Source: Proteus terrae (lineage in GTDB: Bacteria; Pseudomonadota; Gammaproteobacteria; Enterobacterales; Enterobacteriaceae). Taken from it: a DNA stretch of 64,000 bases. Shown one piece after another: positions 17,073 through 26,024 of the stretch. The stretch's first letter is position 1; each line of letters opens with the position of its first letter. The stretch spans positions 178,536-242,535 of the forward strand of contig NZ_PENS01000008.1 of assembly GCF_003144325.1 (NCBI RefSeq), given 5' to 3'. The notes under the pieces were generated by a model. It worked only from the letters and a program-made list of their open reading frames with translations. It did not search any database and was not told the DNA's origin. Both the position numbers and the translations under genes were made by a program.

Positions 17073-18350
17073 TCAAACCTTCGGTTTATAGCTATCTTTA
17101 TCGAGATCATGTTTTTTCATTCGTAAATACAGCTTCTTACGTGGAATACCTAAGTAATCCGCCACATCACTCACCCGGCCTGCAAATAAATATAATGCGT
17201 CTTCAATTAACCGACGTTCATATTCATCAACTAAATTATCTAAAGGGCCTTCTGGTGGAATAATGGCTCGATGTTGTTCACTATCCACCATTTTCACAAT
17301 GCCTACCGCATATAATTCAGCGACATTTCGTAGCTCACGAATATTACCCGGCCAATCGTAACGCTTTAAAATATCAAGATAATTACGATCAATTTTTGGT
17401 ACTGCAATGCCAAGTCGCTGTGCGCTTTGCCGTAAAAAAGCTCTAAATAACGGAATAATATCAGGGCGTCTTGCACTTAATGGAGGCAATGAAAAAGTGA
17501 TTTGTGAAAAATAGTAATAGAATTCAGGAATTAATCGCCCTTCTGTTACCAATTGCTGTGTATTATTTTCTAAAATTGCAATTGTTCTAAAATGGCGCTT
17601 TCCTTGGCGCTCCATATCTAACAGATAAGAACTTAACCAGCGTTGTGCTTCTGAAGATAAATCATAAGGAGAACGCAAAATCAGCGTTCCTATTTCATCA
17701 GCTTCAATTTGAGCAATAACCTGTTTGATATCAGATAAATTCTGGCAATCCACAGTTTGAATCGCTTTATCGCTATGCGGACTTAATTCATGCAATAGTT
17801 GAGCGAGAAGATGACGCCCTGTTCCCATCTCACCTTCTATCATTAAGTCTTTATCGATATCGGCAATTTGTTGCACTTGCTCTCTGATCGCGGTGATTTG
17901 TGCACTATCTCCGACTAGTCGCTCTTGTGTGGTACTTATTACGGCATTTCTAAGAGAAAGTATAGATTGACGCTCTTTATGCGCTTTTGCCACTAGCTCT
18001 AAGAAAACAGGTGGATTAATCGGTTTTTCAATAAAATCATAAGCACCTTTTTTTACCGCTTCTACTGCTAACGGTATATCGCCATGTCCTGTGATCATGA
18101 TAACTGGAATGCGAGCGTCAATTTGTTTAATGCGCTCTAAAACTTCCATACCATTCATTGCTGGCATATAGATATCAAGAACAACGGCCCCCTGCCAAGC
18201 TGGGGTTAAAAGGCTTAATGCTTTTTCTGGCGAGTCAGTTACTCGGGCAACCATTCCCGCAAGATTGAGTAAATGACGATAAGATTCAAGAATATCTTCA
18301 TCGTCATCAATTAATAAAACGTCGATATCAGGCATGTGTGATTGTGTCAT
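17073..18350 (-). CDS. pgtA: Phosphoglycerate transport response regulator PgtA
   Basis: The ATG at 18350 has GGAG 8 nt upstream and overlaps the end of pgtB by 23 bp, so 425 residues (Salmonella PgtA 415). It activates pgtP when PgtB/PgtC sense external phosphoglycerates or PEP. Receiver domain: DDD at 15-17, phospho-acceptor Asp59 (VVLDIYMP), ITGHGD and EKPINPP. The central AAA+ region is degenerate: GEMGTGRHLL has Arg in place of the Walker A Lys, the Walker B DE is missing (GTLILRSPYD), and no GAFTGA loop is seen. The C-terminal Fis-type helix-turn-helix (VADYLGIPRKKLYLRMKK) is intact. It is thus an NtrC-like protein unlikely to drive sigma-54. Confidence 0.92.
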   Translation of the reverse strand: MTQSHMPDIDVLLIDDDEDILESYRHLLNLAGMVARVTDSPEKALSLLTPAWQGAVVLDIYMPAMNGMEVLERIKQIDARIPVIMITGHGDIPLAVEAVKKGAYDFIEKPINPPVFLELVAKAHKERQSILSLRNAVISTTQERLVGDSAQITAIREQVQQIADIDKDLMIEGEMGTGRHLLAQLLHELSPHSDKAIQTVDCQNLSDIKQVIAQIEADEIGTLILRSPYDLSSEAQRWLSSYLLDMERQGKRHFRTIAILENNTQQLVTEGRLIPEFYYYFSQITFSLPPLSARRPDIIPLFRAFLRQSAQRLGIAVPKIDRNYLDILKRYDWPGNIRELRNVAELYAVGIVKMVDSEQHRAIIPPEGPLDNLVDEYERRLIEDALYLFAGRVSDVADYLGIPRKKLYLRMKKHDLDKDSYKPKV

Positions 18351-20703
18351 CTGTAAACTCCAAAACAACCATGGCGCCACCATTTAATGTAGAGGCCAAG
18401 TAAATTTCATAACCAAACCGTTGCATAATTGAACGGCAAATGGATAACCCTAACCCAAGCCCCACATCTTTTGTGGTTGTAAATGGGGTAAATAGTTTTG
18501 GTAAAACGGCTGAATTAAACCCTTTTCCATTGTCGGCGATCCCCACTAATTTTCGTTTAGAATCAACAGATAAAAGATCAATCGTGATCTGACTTTCACC
18601 AACACCTGCAATGGCATCCATCGCATTAACAAACAAATTAACCAAGACTTGCTCAATTTGTGTCGGGTCTGCACAAATGGTGAATTCATCAGGAATATTA
18701 TTCGTAATGATGCATTGCTCTCGTTTAGAACGAGACTCCACCAGCACCATCGCACTATCTACCAACTCTTTTAATGGCGCCGAAACAAAGCTAATTTCAG
18801 ACGAAGATTTACGTGAGAAATTACGTAATGCCGTAATAATTCGATTCATTCGTGCGCACAGCTTTTCAATACGTTCGATAGAATCAGGTAATTGATCGTA
18901 TTTTCCCATCTGTATAGTCAGTTTTGCACTGTACAGATAAGTGTTAATTGCAGAAAGTGGCTGATTAAGTTCATGCGCAAGACTGGTCATCGCCTGCCCT
19001 ACGACTGCCATTTTAGCCGCTTGAACTAGCTCTTCTTGTGTCTGAATTAAGTGTTTTTGTGCCTGTTCACGGCGCAACATCTCTTCATTTAATTGCTGAT
19101 TTTTGTCCTGCAAATCTTGTGTTTTTAATGCCACCAACCGTTGAAGCTCTAATCGACTTAACTCTTGGCGCGTAATATCTGTGATAGTTACAATATATTT
19201 ATGCTCATCTTTATGCGGATATTCACGAATATTAAATTGTAAGAAATGAGGCTCACCTGCTTTTACCATGCGAATAGTGCATTCGCTTTGCCCTAAGCGA
19301 TAAAGCTGGCTGCTTGAGCTAAATTGCGCTTTAAGCATTGTGCTCGCCTCACCACTAAACAGTAACCAAAGTGGTTTATTACTTTGCTCTTTTCCTGTTC
19401 CTAATAACGTTGCAGCACTTGGATTAACAGTTTCCATTCTGCCATCGTGGTGACAGGTAATTAAACTCGCATCAGTATTATTGATAAGATTTAACGCATT
19501 ACTGGTTTCAACTTCTTTCATTTGACGCCAAAATCGGCGAAGCCGCCGACTCAACAAACCAATTTCATCTTGCCCTTCAATCAGTACAGGCTCCGTTAAA
19601 TTACCTTTGGCAACATGCGCTAAGTCATCACTGAGTTTATTCAATCTTGCGATAAGTCTTCTATCAATCAAAATTTTCATCACAATAATACTCAGCAATA
19701 GTGATGCAATAATAATCACAACAATAACGATTTTTCCTGTTGCCATTAGCTTGCGAGTATTATCATTAAGCTTGTTTAGCGCTTCACTGGTGGCCAAAAC
19801 ATTGCCTCTTACCGCATTATCAAATTGTGATAATTTTTCATTTAATTCAGGGGTTAATGCTTTGAGCTTTTTCTCGTTTTCTACATCATCAATCAGTGTC
19901 TGATAAATATCACCGTCATAGCGAGTAATGGCAATAATTTCTTGTAATACCTGACGATGAGCAATAGTTGACGGGTAGCTTTTTAGCTTCTGATTTAAAG
20001 CGATAATTTCATCAATTTTAACGCTAATATAGTGGAAAGCGACATCAATATCACGGCTATAACGTTGATGCGCAATTTCCTCAACTAAACTGATTAACTC
20101 ATTTTCTGTGGTAAATAATTCTTGTAACAGTGTCGATTCTAATAACAACTGTAAGCTATTTTCCTGTACATTTTTCTCATTAATCATTTGGCTGACATGC
20201 CACTCAATTTCATTAAGTAGTGGTTTAATATCTTCGCCAACGGCGTCATGCATCCACGCTAATTGCCCTAATAATTGAGCAAGGCGATTCTCTAATTCAC
20301 GCCGCTTATCCAGTAACACATCTTGTTTATTAATAAGTTCTGAAAGCTCATCGACAAGCTGAGTATAAAAATCACGTTGTGGTTTTTGCTCTATAGGAAA
20401 CTCTCGCAAATTATCTAATAACTGATGAATTTCCTGTTGTTGTTGCTCTGAAACTGATTTTCTCTGTGTCTGCTCTCGCTCTTTTAATAGCATTTGTAAA
20501 TTGGTGCTATAACGCTCCATGTTGTAGCTGGTGGTTAACATCGGTAGAGATTCGCCCACAGACGCATTAATTTGTGTCGCCAGTTTTCCCCACATAAAAA
20601 AGATAACCACACCAATCAATAAGGTGAGTAAAGAACTAAAGATAAACGCCATATACAGGCGTCTACCTAGTTTGCCAAATTGTTTAGGCACTAATAATTT
20701 CAT
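18328..20703 (-). CDS. pgtB: Phosphoglycerate sensor histidine kinase PgtB
   Basis: This 791-residue inner membrane kinase has membrane spans near residues 17-38 and about 322-346. A ~285-residue, helix-rich periplasmic loop lies between them, then HAMP (IARLNKLSDDLAHVAKGNL) and a PAS-like segment (SLITCHHDGRMETVNPSA). A coiled coil is followed by the HisKA box (LAHELNQPLSAINTYLYS) and HATPase (DNGKGF, GLGLGLSICRSIM). It partners PgtA, whose start it overlaps, and takes input from PgtC. I recall Salmonella PgtB as shorter (about 670), so the extra length may lie in the PAS and coiled-coil part. Order pgtC-pgtB-pgtA, one minus-strand transcript. Confidence 0.9.
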   Translation of the reverse strand: MKLLVPKQFGKLGRRLYMAFIFSSLLTLLIGVVIFFMWGKLATQINASVGESLPMLTTSYNMERYSTNLQMLLKEREQTQRKSVSEQQQQEIHQLLDNLREFPIEQKPQRDFYTQLVDELSELINKQDVLLDKRRELENRLAQLLGQLAWMHDAVGEDIKPLLNEIEWHVSQMINEKNVQENSLQLLLESTLLQELFTTENELISLVEEIAHQRYSRDIDVAFHYISVKIDEIIALNQKLKSYPSTIAHRQVLQEIIAITRYDGDIYQTLIDDVENEKKLKALTPELNEKLSQFDNAVRGNVLATSEALNKLNDNTRKLMATGKIVIVVIIIASLLLSIIVMKILIDRRLIARLNKLSDDLAHVAKGNLTEPVLIEGQDEIGLLSRRLRRFWRQMKEVETSNALNLINNTDASLITCHHDGRMETVNPSAATLLGTGKEQSNKPLWLLFSGEASTMLKAQFSSSSQLYRLGQSECTIRMVKAGEPHFLQFNIREYPHKDEHKYIVTITDITRQELSRLELQRLVALKTQDLQDKNQQLNEEMLRREQAQKHLIQTQEELVQAAKMAVVGQAMTSLAHELNQPLSAINTYLYSAKLTIQMGKYDQLPDSIERIEKLCARMNRIITALRNFSRKSSSEISFVSAPLKELVDSAMVLVESRSKREQCIITNNIPDEFTICADPTQIEQVLVNLFVNAMDAIAGVGESQITIDLLSVDSKRKLVGIADNGKGFNSAVLPKLFTPFTTTKDVGLGLGLSICRSIMQRFGYEIYLASTLNGGAMVVLEFTDDTITHA

Positions 20704-20760
20704 CCGTAATACCTTTCATAAAAACAGCGCTTCCTGCTGTATATTTGAACCACAAGGCGG

Positions 20761-22050
20761 TTAGGGTGATTTTGTCTCTTTCAATAAAACCAATGCTTGT
20801 TCAAGCTTTTCAGCTTCTAATGTACGCCATTGATACAACACAGCTAACGCTTGATCAGAGTACTCTCGCTGATCGGCTTCTTTCATAAATAATGCTTGTA
20901 ATGTTGGTGAATTAGCCTCTTTTTCGCTAATAAGTACCGAACTTGCTATTTTTCGAGCTTTACTAATCGCAGAAATGCGTTCTGGGGTTTTATTTTCTTG
21001 TTTTTCTGCTTCATGGATATCATTCCAAACTTGGCGCATTAATGGGAAGTTATGGGTGATCATTTGATCAAATAACGCATTAACGACTTCACTACGACGA
21101 TAAGCTTCATTGCTGTTTAAAATAAATTCCGTGTTATTAGCAAGTTCATCGTTATTACGTAAGATCTCTTTACTTAATGGGATCTTTGCCATATCACTTT
21201 TATAAATGATCTCTTGTCCTTCATCCGATAAAAGAAAGGCGATAAATTTGGCGGCTGTGTCTCTTTTACTGCTTTCTGCCACAATCGCGACATAAGCCGG
21301 TAAAATAATCGACTTATCAAAATAGCTAAACTCGACAAAATCAAAACGTTTTTGATGGTTAAAAGCGTAGTTATCAATAATTGGCCCAGCACCGACAATG
21401 CCTCTGGCAATAGCATCACTAACACGTGAACTACGTGCCGAAATGGAAGAAAGATTGCCACTGGTTTCAAGTAAGATCTGCCATCCACGCTCCCAGCCAT
21501 ACTCTTGTAGCACATTTTCCACCATCAATTGCATCGTGCCGGAGTTTGCCGGCGTCGTCATGGTTAAATGTCCTTGATAAATAGGATCACTTAAATCAAC
21601 CCAACTTTTAGGTGCCGGAATACCGAGTTTTTGTAGATATTGCGTATTACTCATAATGCCAATACCGGAATAGCCAACCGTGGTTATCTTATCGTTTAAG
21701 ATATCACTATGGCGCATTAACCATTTTGGCGTTTCATACTTGACAGGTAATCGTGTTAGTAGCCCTTCTCTATCTAGATGATGGAAAAAATTAGCCGATG
21801 ACGACATCACAATATCAACAGGCTGTGTGGGATATTGTTTCATCATCCGTGTCGCAATCGCGACACGGCGATAAACCACTTGCACCTTAGTATCTGGATA
21901 ACGCGCACTAAAGGCCTCAGTGAGTGGTCGCATTGGTGTATCTGAAAGTGTCGTCAGTATAACAAGTGGCTGCTCATCACTACGTACTGGTGTGATAAAC
22001 AGCCAACTAAACAATAAACAGACGAGGCTTAGTGTTATTTTTATTCTCAT
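20761..22050 (-). CDS. pgtC: Periplasmic phosphoglycerate regulatory protein PgtC
   Basis: This 429-residue secreted protein (signal peptide 1-24, ending VRS) has an extracellular solute-binding fold of the iron/sulfate-binder type: LVILTTLSDTPMRPLTEAFSARY, VVYRRVAIATRMM, DIVMSSSANFFHHLD, and TTPANSGTMQLMVENVL. In Salmonella PgtC is needed with PgtB for induction of pgtP and probably presents the ligand to the kinase. It is the first gene of pgtCBA, 57 bp before pgtB, and diverges from pgtP across a 312-bp control region. Confidence 0.9.
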   Translation of the reverse strand: MRIKITLSLVCLLFSWLFITPVRSDEQPLVILTTLSDTPMRPLTEAFSARYPDTKVQVVYRRVAIATRMMKQYPTQPVDIVMSSSANFFHHLDREGLLTRLPVKYETPKWLMRHSDILNDKITTVGYSGIGIMSNTQYLQKLGIPAPKSWVDLSDPIYQGHLTMTTPANSGTMQLMVENVLQEYGWERGWQILLETSGNLSSISARSSRVSDAIARGIVGAGPIIDNYAFNHQKRFDFVEFSYFDKSIILPAYVAIVAESSKRDTAAKFIAFLLSDEGQEIIYKSDMAKIPLSKEILRNNDELANNTEFILNSNEAYRRSEVVNALFDQMITHNFPLMRQVWNDIHEAEKQENKTPERISAISKARKIASSVLISEKEANSPTLQALFMKEADQREYSDQALAVLYQWRTLEAEKLEQALVLLKETKSP

Positions 22051-22362
22051 GACATACCCCTGATTTTGTTTTGAATAAACATAAAAATGTGTCGAACTTC
22101 AAACTTCTGATATTTAGCAATATTTATTATTTTGAGCTAATGAGTCCTTAATGACCCATTTACAATAATGATACGACGATATCTTCACTCATTTTCAAAC
22201 CAACACCTAATAGCGATGTTACAAATTTGACTCACCGATTCAGCAGAATGTGTCATCGATGACTCAAATTCCTTCTTTTGCACCAAGATGACCCAAATGA
22301 ATAGCATCAGCTCTGAAAACCAAAATCAGCTTCAGACATGAATAATATTCGGAGTCATCTCT
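22051..22362. promoter_or_regulatory. Divergent pgtC/pgtP control region with repeated TGACYCA motifs
   Basis: Four similar motifs occur: ATGACCCATT (22151-22160), TTGACTCACC (22227-22236), ATGACTCAAAT (22259-22269) and ATGACCCAAAT (22288-22298). A perfect palindrome GTCATCGATGAC (22252-22263) overlaps the third. Direct repeats of this kind ahead of the regulated transporter are the likeliest PgtA sites. No convincing -24/-12 sigma-54 promoter is seen. Confidence 0.6.
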
Positions 22363-23700
22363 ATGCTAAGTTTCTTTAAAACCAGAAAGGATCTGCCGCT
22401 AATAGAAGCGTCAAGTGAAAAGATCCGCGCAATATATAAAAAGCACCAATGGCAGGTCTTCTTTGGTCTTGTTCTTGGTTATGCCATGTTCTATGTGGTT
22501 CGTATGGCACTCGGTGTGGTGAAAAAACCTATGCTGGATGCAGGTATCGTAACCACCGCTGAACTTGGTTTAATGGGTTCTGCGTTCTTCTTTACCTATG
22601 CATTTGGTAAGTTCTCTAACGGCTTCTTGTCAGATTATGCCAATATTGGACGCTTTATGTCCATCTCGTTAATTGCCTCATCCTTTGTTTGTATCTTCAT
22701 GGGAATGTCAACGGCGAGCCTATTCTTTATCCTGTTATGGGGTATTAACGGTTGGTTCCAATCTGTTGGTTCAGCACCTTCTTGTGTCTCTATCTTCCAG
22801 TGGTTCTCACCAAAACAGCGCGGTACGGTTTATTCCATCTGGGGTGGCTCGCGTAATATTGGTGAAGCAATTACATGGGTCTTGACTGCAACCATAGTGA
22901 GCTTCTTCGGCTGGCGTGCAGGTTTTATCGGTGCAGGTATCGCAGGTATTGCTGCGGGTATCATCTTACTGATGATCTTAAAAGACCGTCCTCGTACTTA
23001 TGGCTTGCCTGATCCAGCAACTGCGTATGGCGAAGAGTCAGAAGCGGTTAAATCAAGTGATCCTAAAGAAACTCGTCGCGCTCAGTTATTCGTATTAAAA
23101 CAACCAACAGTGTGGATCATCGCAGCAGCATGTGCGGCTATGTATATCTCTCGCTACGCAATCAGTTCATGGGCCGTTCTTTACCTACAAGGTTCAAAAG
23201 GTTACTCACTGATTGATGCGGGTTTCGCAATGTCAACTTATCCAATCGCGGGTTTCTTCGGTGCAATCTTAGCGGGTATGGCTTCTGACAAACTGTTCAA
23301 CGCTAACCGTCATATTCCAACACTGATTTACGGTATCGCCAACATCGCTGGTTTTGCACTGATGTTCTGGGGCCCACAAAGCCGTGTTATGGATGCTGTT
23401 GCATTAAGTATGGTTGGTTTTGCAATGGGTGGTCTGGTTGTGTTCTTAGCAGGCTTAACCGCTTGTGACCTGATGCCGAAAAACGCAGTAGGTGCAGTAA
23501 AAGGCTTTATCGGACTGTTCGCTTACATTGCAGCATCCGCTCAAGAACTGATTTCAGCATCATTGATTAAAGTAACTCAAGTGGGTGATATCACTAATTA
23601 CGACTTCACCACAGTACAGTATTTCTGGATAGGTTCTGCCATCGTTTCCATGATTTTAGCGACGCTAGTCTGGAATGCGAAAAAAGTTACCATGGATTAA
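22363..23700 (+). CDS. pgtP: Phosphoglycerate/PEP:phosphate antiporter PgtP
   Basis: This 445-residue MFS protein of the organophosphate:Pi antiporter family (with GlpT and UhpT) has about 12 hydrophobic spans. Signature segments are FGLVLGYAMFYVVRMALGVVKKPM, FAYTFGKFSNGFLSDYANI-like loop text (FGKFSNGFLSDYAN) and SRYAISSWAVLYLQ. It imports 2- or 3-phosphoglycerate and PEP in exchange for phosphate. It is followed 65 bp later by a pyruvate kinase, separated by a small hairpin, so the imported PEP pool may be drained by a co-expressed enzyme. The codon usage looks less AT-rich than the flanking accessory genes, consistent with high expression. Confidence 0.93.
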   Translation: MLSFFKTRKDLPLIEASSEKIRAIYKKHQWQVFFGLVLGYAMFYVVRMALGVVKKPMLDAGIVTTAELGLMGSAFFFTYAFGKFSNGFLSDYANIGRFMSISLIASSFVCIFMGMSTASLFFILLWGINGWFQSVGSAPSCVSIFQWFSPKQRGTVYSIWGGSRNIGEAITWVLTATIVSFFGWRAGFIGAGIAGIAAGIILLMILKDRPRTYGLPDPATAYGEESEAVKSSDPKETRRAQLFVLKQPTVWIIAAACAAMYISRYAISSWAVLYLQGSKGYSLIDAGFAMSTYPIAGFFGAILAGMASDKLFNANRHIPTLIYGIANIAGFALMFWGPQSRVMDAVALSMVGFAMGGLVVFLAGLTACDLMPKNAVGAVKGFIGLFAYIAASAQELISASLIKVTQVGDITNYDFTTVQYFWIGSAIVSMILATLVWNAKKVTMD

Positions 23701-23722
23701 TGAATTAATTAAGTTGTCATCA

Positions 23723-23748
23723 AGGGATACCGTTGGGTATCCCTCTTT
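23723..23748 (+). terminator. Intercistronic hairpin between pgtP and pyruvate kinase gene
   Basis: AGGGATACC-GTTG-GGTATCCCT is followed only by CTTTAAAA. A full terminator would have a longer T run, so partial attenuation of pgtP-pyk read-through is more likely. Confidence 0.55.
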
Positions 23749-23765
23749 AAAAAGAGAATGTCATT

Positions 23766-25217
23766 ATGCGTAAGACAAAAATTGTTGCGACTCTTGGCCC
23801 AGCTAGCTGTTCAGAACAGATGATTGAAAAGCTGATTATGGCAGGTGCTAACGTATTTCGTTTAAACTTTTCACATGGCACTCGCGAACAGCATCAGGCC
23901 ACTGCCGCAACTATCCGTCAGGTCGCAGAAAAACATCGTGTATTTATCGGGATCTTAGCAGACCTGCAAGGCCCAAAAATTCGTATCGCTAACTTTAAAA
24001 ATGATTCAATTCAATTAAAACAAGGCGATAGCTTTATTCTAAATGCAGATTTAGACAGCACATTAGGCGACGAGCAACAAGTTGGTTTGGACTACCCACA
24101 ACTTGTTCAAGAAGTCACACCAGGGAATATTCTGTTACTTGATGATGGCAATATTCAATTACAAGTCAGCGCCGTCAATAATAATAAAATAGAGACTGTC
24201 GTTACTGTTGGTGGAAAATTATCTAACCGTAAAGGTATTAACTTACTCGGTGGTGGTTTATCTGCACCTGCATTAACAGACAAAGATAAGCAAGACATAC
24301 ACACAGCAGCCGCTATTCAAGCAGACTATATCGCTGTTTCATTCCCGCGTAATGGTGCAGATATTGAATATGCCCGTGGTTTAGTGATTGCAGCAGGAAG
24401 TCACGCCAAAATCGTTGCTAAAGTTGAACGTGCAGAAGTGGTTTCTTGTGAAGAAAACATGGATGACATCATTAAAGCATCTGACGTCATTATGGTGGCA
24501 CGAGGCGATTTAGCTGTAGAAATTGGTGATGCCAGCTTACCGGGTGCACAAAAACAATTGATTGCACGCTGTCGCGCATTAGGCTGCCCTGTGATCACGG
24601 CAACCCAAATGATGGAATCAATGATTGAAAGCCCAATGCCAACTCGTGCAGAAGTTATGGATATTGCGAATGCGGTTGGTGATGGAACAGATGCCGTCAT
24701 GTTGTCAGCTGAAACGGCGGCAGGGAAATATCCAGTGGAAGCTGTTAGTGCAATGGCACGCGTAGCTGAAGGCGCAGAGCGCTCTTTTGCGGCTAATGCT
24801 GAAAATCCTTGGCAATCACCGTCTTACTATTCACAAACTGGTCGTTGGATTGCGCTAGCTGCTGTCACAACAGCTTTTCATGACGACAAGCATTTAAGCG
24901 TTGCGGCATTAACAGAAAACGGCAAATCAGTGACCTTATTGTCACGCTTTATGCCAAACAACAACGTATACGCATTAACAGATAATCCTGCACTTGCTGG
25001 CCAACTGACTGTCTTGCGTGGTGTAACACCTGTGGCTTATCAACGTCAAAACAACAATGACTGTGATGAAAGTATCATGCAAAAACTGCATGCAGAGGGA
25101 TTATTGACAGACATGAATTCACTCTTAATCACCCGTTTATCAACCTTTGAAAAAACCGGTGAAAGCGATTGTTGCCATCTTGTTCCTGTAAAACAAGTTG
25201 AAGTAGCAACGGCTTGA
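23766..25217 (+). CDS. pyk: Pyruvate kinase, PykA (type II)-like
   Basis: This 483-residue enzyme converts PEP and ADP to pyruvate and ATP. Family motifs include FRLNFSHGT, ADLQGPKIR, KGINLLGGGLSAPALT, the catalytic-lysine region IVAKVERAE, MVARGDLAVEIGD, ITATQMMESMI and GTDAVMLSAETAAGKYP. The pattern follows E. coli PykA (480 residues), not PykF. Its position right after pgtP, not next to zwf or lpxM, marks it as a pgt-associated copy, and such genomes usually have another pyruvate kinase elsewhere (inference). A strong terminator lies 78 bp downstream. Confidence 0.93.
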   Translation: MRKTKIVATLGPASCSEQMIEKLIMAGANVFRLNFSHGTREQHQATAATIRQVAEKHRVFIGILADLQGPKIRIANFKNDSIQLKQGDSFILNADLDSTLGDEQQVGLDYPQLVQEVTPGNILLLDDGNIQLQVSAVNNNKIETVVTVGGKLSNRKGINLLGGGLSAPALTDKDKQDIHTAAAIQADYIAVSFPRNGADIEYARGLVIAAGSHAKIVAKVERAEVVSCEENMDDIIKASDVIMVARGDLAVEIGDASLPGAQKQLIARCRALGCPVITATQMMESMIESPMPTRAEVMDIANAVGDGTDAVMLSAETAAGKYPVEAVSAMARVAEGAERSFAANAENPWQSPSYYSQTGRWIALAAVTTAFHDDKHLSVAALTENGKSVTLLSRFMPNNNVYALTDNPALAGQLTVLRGVTPVAYQRQNNNDCDESIMQKLHAEGLLTDMNSLLITRLSTFEKTGESDCCHLVPVKQVEVATA

Positions 25218-25294
25218 GTGTCTTCCATCAAGGGGCTTATGAGAGAGGCAACCTGAAGTAAATAACAAGAAAAAGAGCACACCAAAATCATTTT

Positions 25295-25319
25295 AGCCAC
25301 AGGGACTGTGGCTATTTTT
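25295..25319 (+). terminator. Rho-independent terminator after pyruvate kinase gene
   Basis: AGCCACAG-GGA-CTGTGGCT followed by ATTTTT. It sits just before the 3' end of the convergent small gene. Confidence 0.88.
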
Positions 25320-25322
25320 CGT

Positions 25323-25739
25323 TTAGAGACTTCCATCAGCATGGCAAGGATAGGCATCTTGTAATGCCAATATATAAATTAACTCCAACGGCGTTTCTTT
25401 TTGTTTTTTCTTCACTTCAGGATTTTTATCTAAATAAGCATCGATGTGCTTAACCATAAAATCGCCATTTTGTTCTACTTTCGGAGGCGGACAATAAAGA
25501 GGTCGAAAATCATCGTTATTTTGATTCTCAATTTTTACGGCAACAGCATAAAAATTAAATCCATTCGCAATACCGTTTAAATACGCTTGTGTCACTGATT
25601 CTAGTTGTTTATTAGAAGGATGATCTAAAGCTAATAATCGTTTTACCTCAAGATAACCGCTTAATGTTACTGCCTGTGAATACAGTGGGAATAGCAATAA
25701 CATTCCTATTAACCCTTTTAATAACATTCCTTTTTTCAT
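25323..25739 (-). CDS. Exported Rap1a/Tai-like domain protein (orphan)
   Basis: This 138-residue protein has a signal peptide (1-23, ending SQA). The body shows GYLEVKRLLA, AYLNGIANGF, then LYCPPPKVEQNGDFMVKHID, YLDKNPEVKK and LALQDAYPC. That spacing (a cysteine-Pro motif, a GD/GQ..V..YL..NPE helix, and a terminal A(F/Y)PC) is the pattern I recall for the Rap1a/Tai family, periplasmic immunity proteins against type VI amidase effectors. No effector, VgrG, Hcp or PAAR gene is nearby, so it is an orphan. A general stress or housekeeping role remains possible. Confidence 0.6.
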   Translation of the reverse strand: MKKGMLLKGLIGMLLLFPLYSQAVTLSGYLEVKRLLALDHPSNKQLESVTQAYLNGIANGFNFYAVAVKIENQNNDDFRPLYCPPPKVEQNGDFMVKHIDAYLDKNPEVKKKQKETPLELIYILALQDAYPCHADGSL

Positions 25740-25896
25740 GCTAATTTTCTCTTTAGTTCAATAGATATTGATTTCATTCTAGTCGTTTTATTGCCCTAAG
25801 AATATGTGCAACAAATATATACATTGAAGATCTTTTGGACGATCTCATTGTGCAAATCAGGCTCATCAAATTGTGATCACAAACGCATTTGGGATG

Positions 25897-26012
25897 GTTT
25901 CTAAACTAATTAGTCGCTTTATACTTTACAAAGTAAATAAAACGGTGCATAACTATCAAGCACAGACGATTTTATATAAAAAAAACATCTTTTAGTTTTG
26001 TTTCTAAACAAA
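25897..26012 (+). promoter_or_regulatory. Two identical GTTTCTAAAC decamers in the ROK-gene promoter
   Basis: The near-palindrome GTTTCTAAAC occurs at 25897-25906 and again at 26000-26009. The second copy sits within TTTGTTTCTAAACAAA (25997-26012), just ahead of the GGAG ribosome site. The two centres are 103 bp apart. Other symmetric elements lie nearby: TTGTGATCACAA (25871-25882) and TACTTTACAAAGTA (25922-25935). These are plausible autoregulatory operators for the adjacent ROK regulator. Confidence 0.6.
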
Positions 26013-26024
26013 TGGAGTAGTAAC

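Noticed and set aside
22051..22362. Sigma-54 promoter for pgtP
   Set aside because: No convincing TGGCAC-N5-TTGC element was seen, and PgtA lacks the GAFTGA loop.
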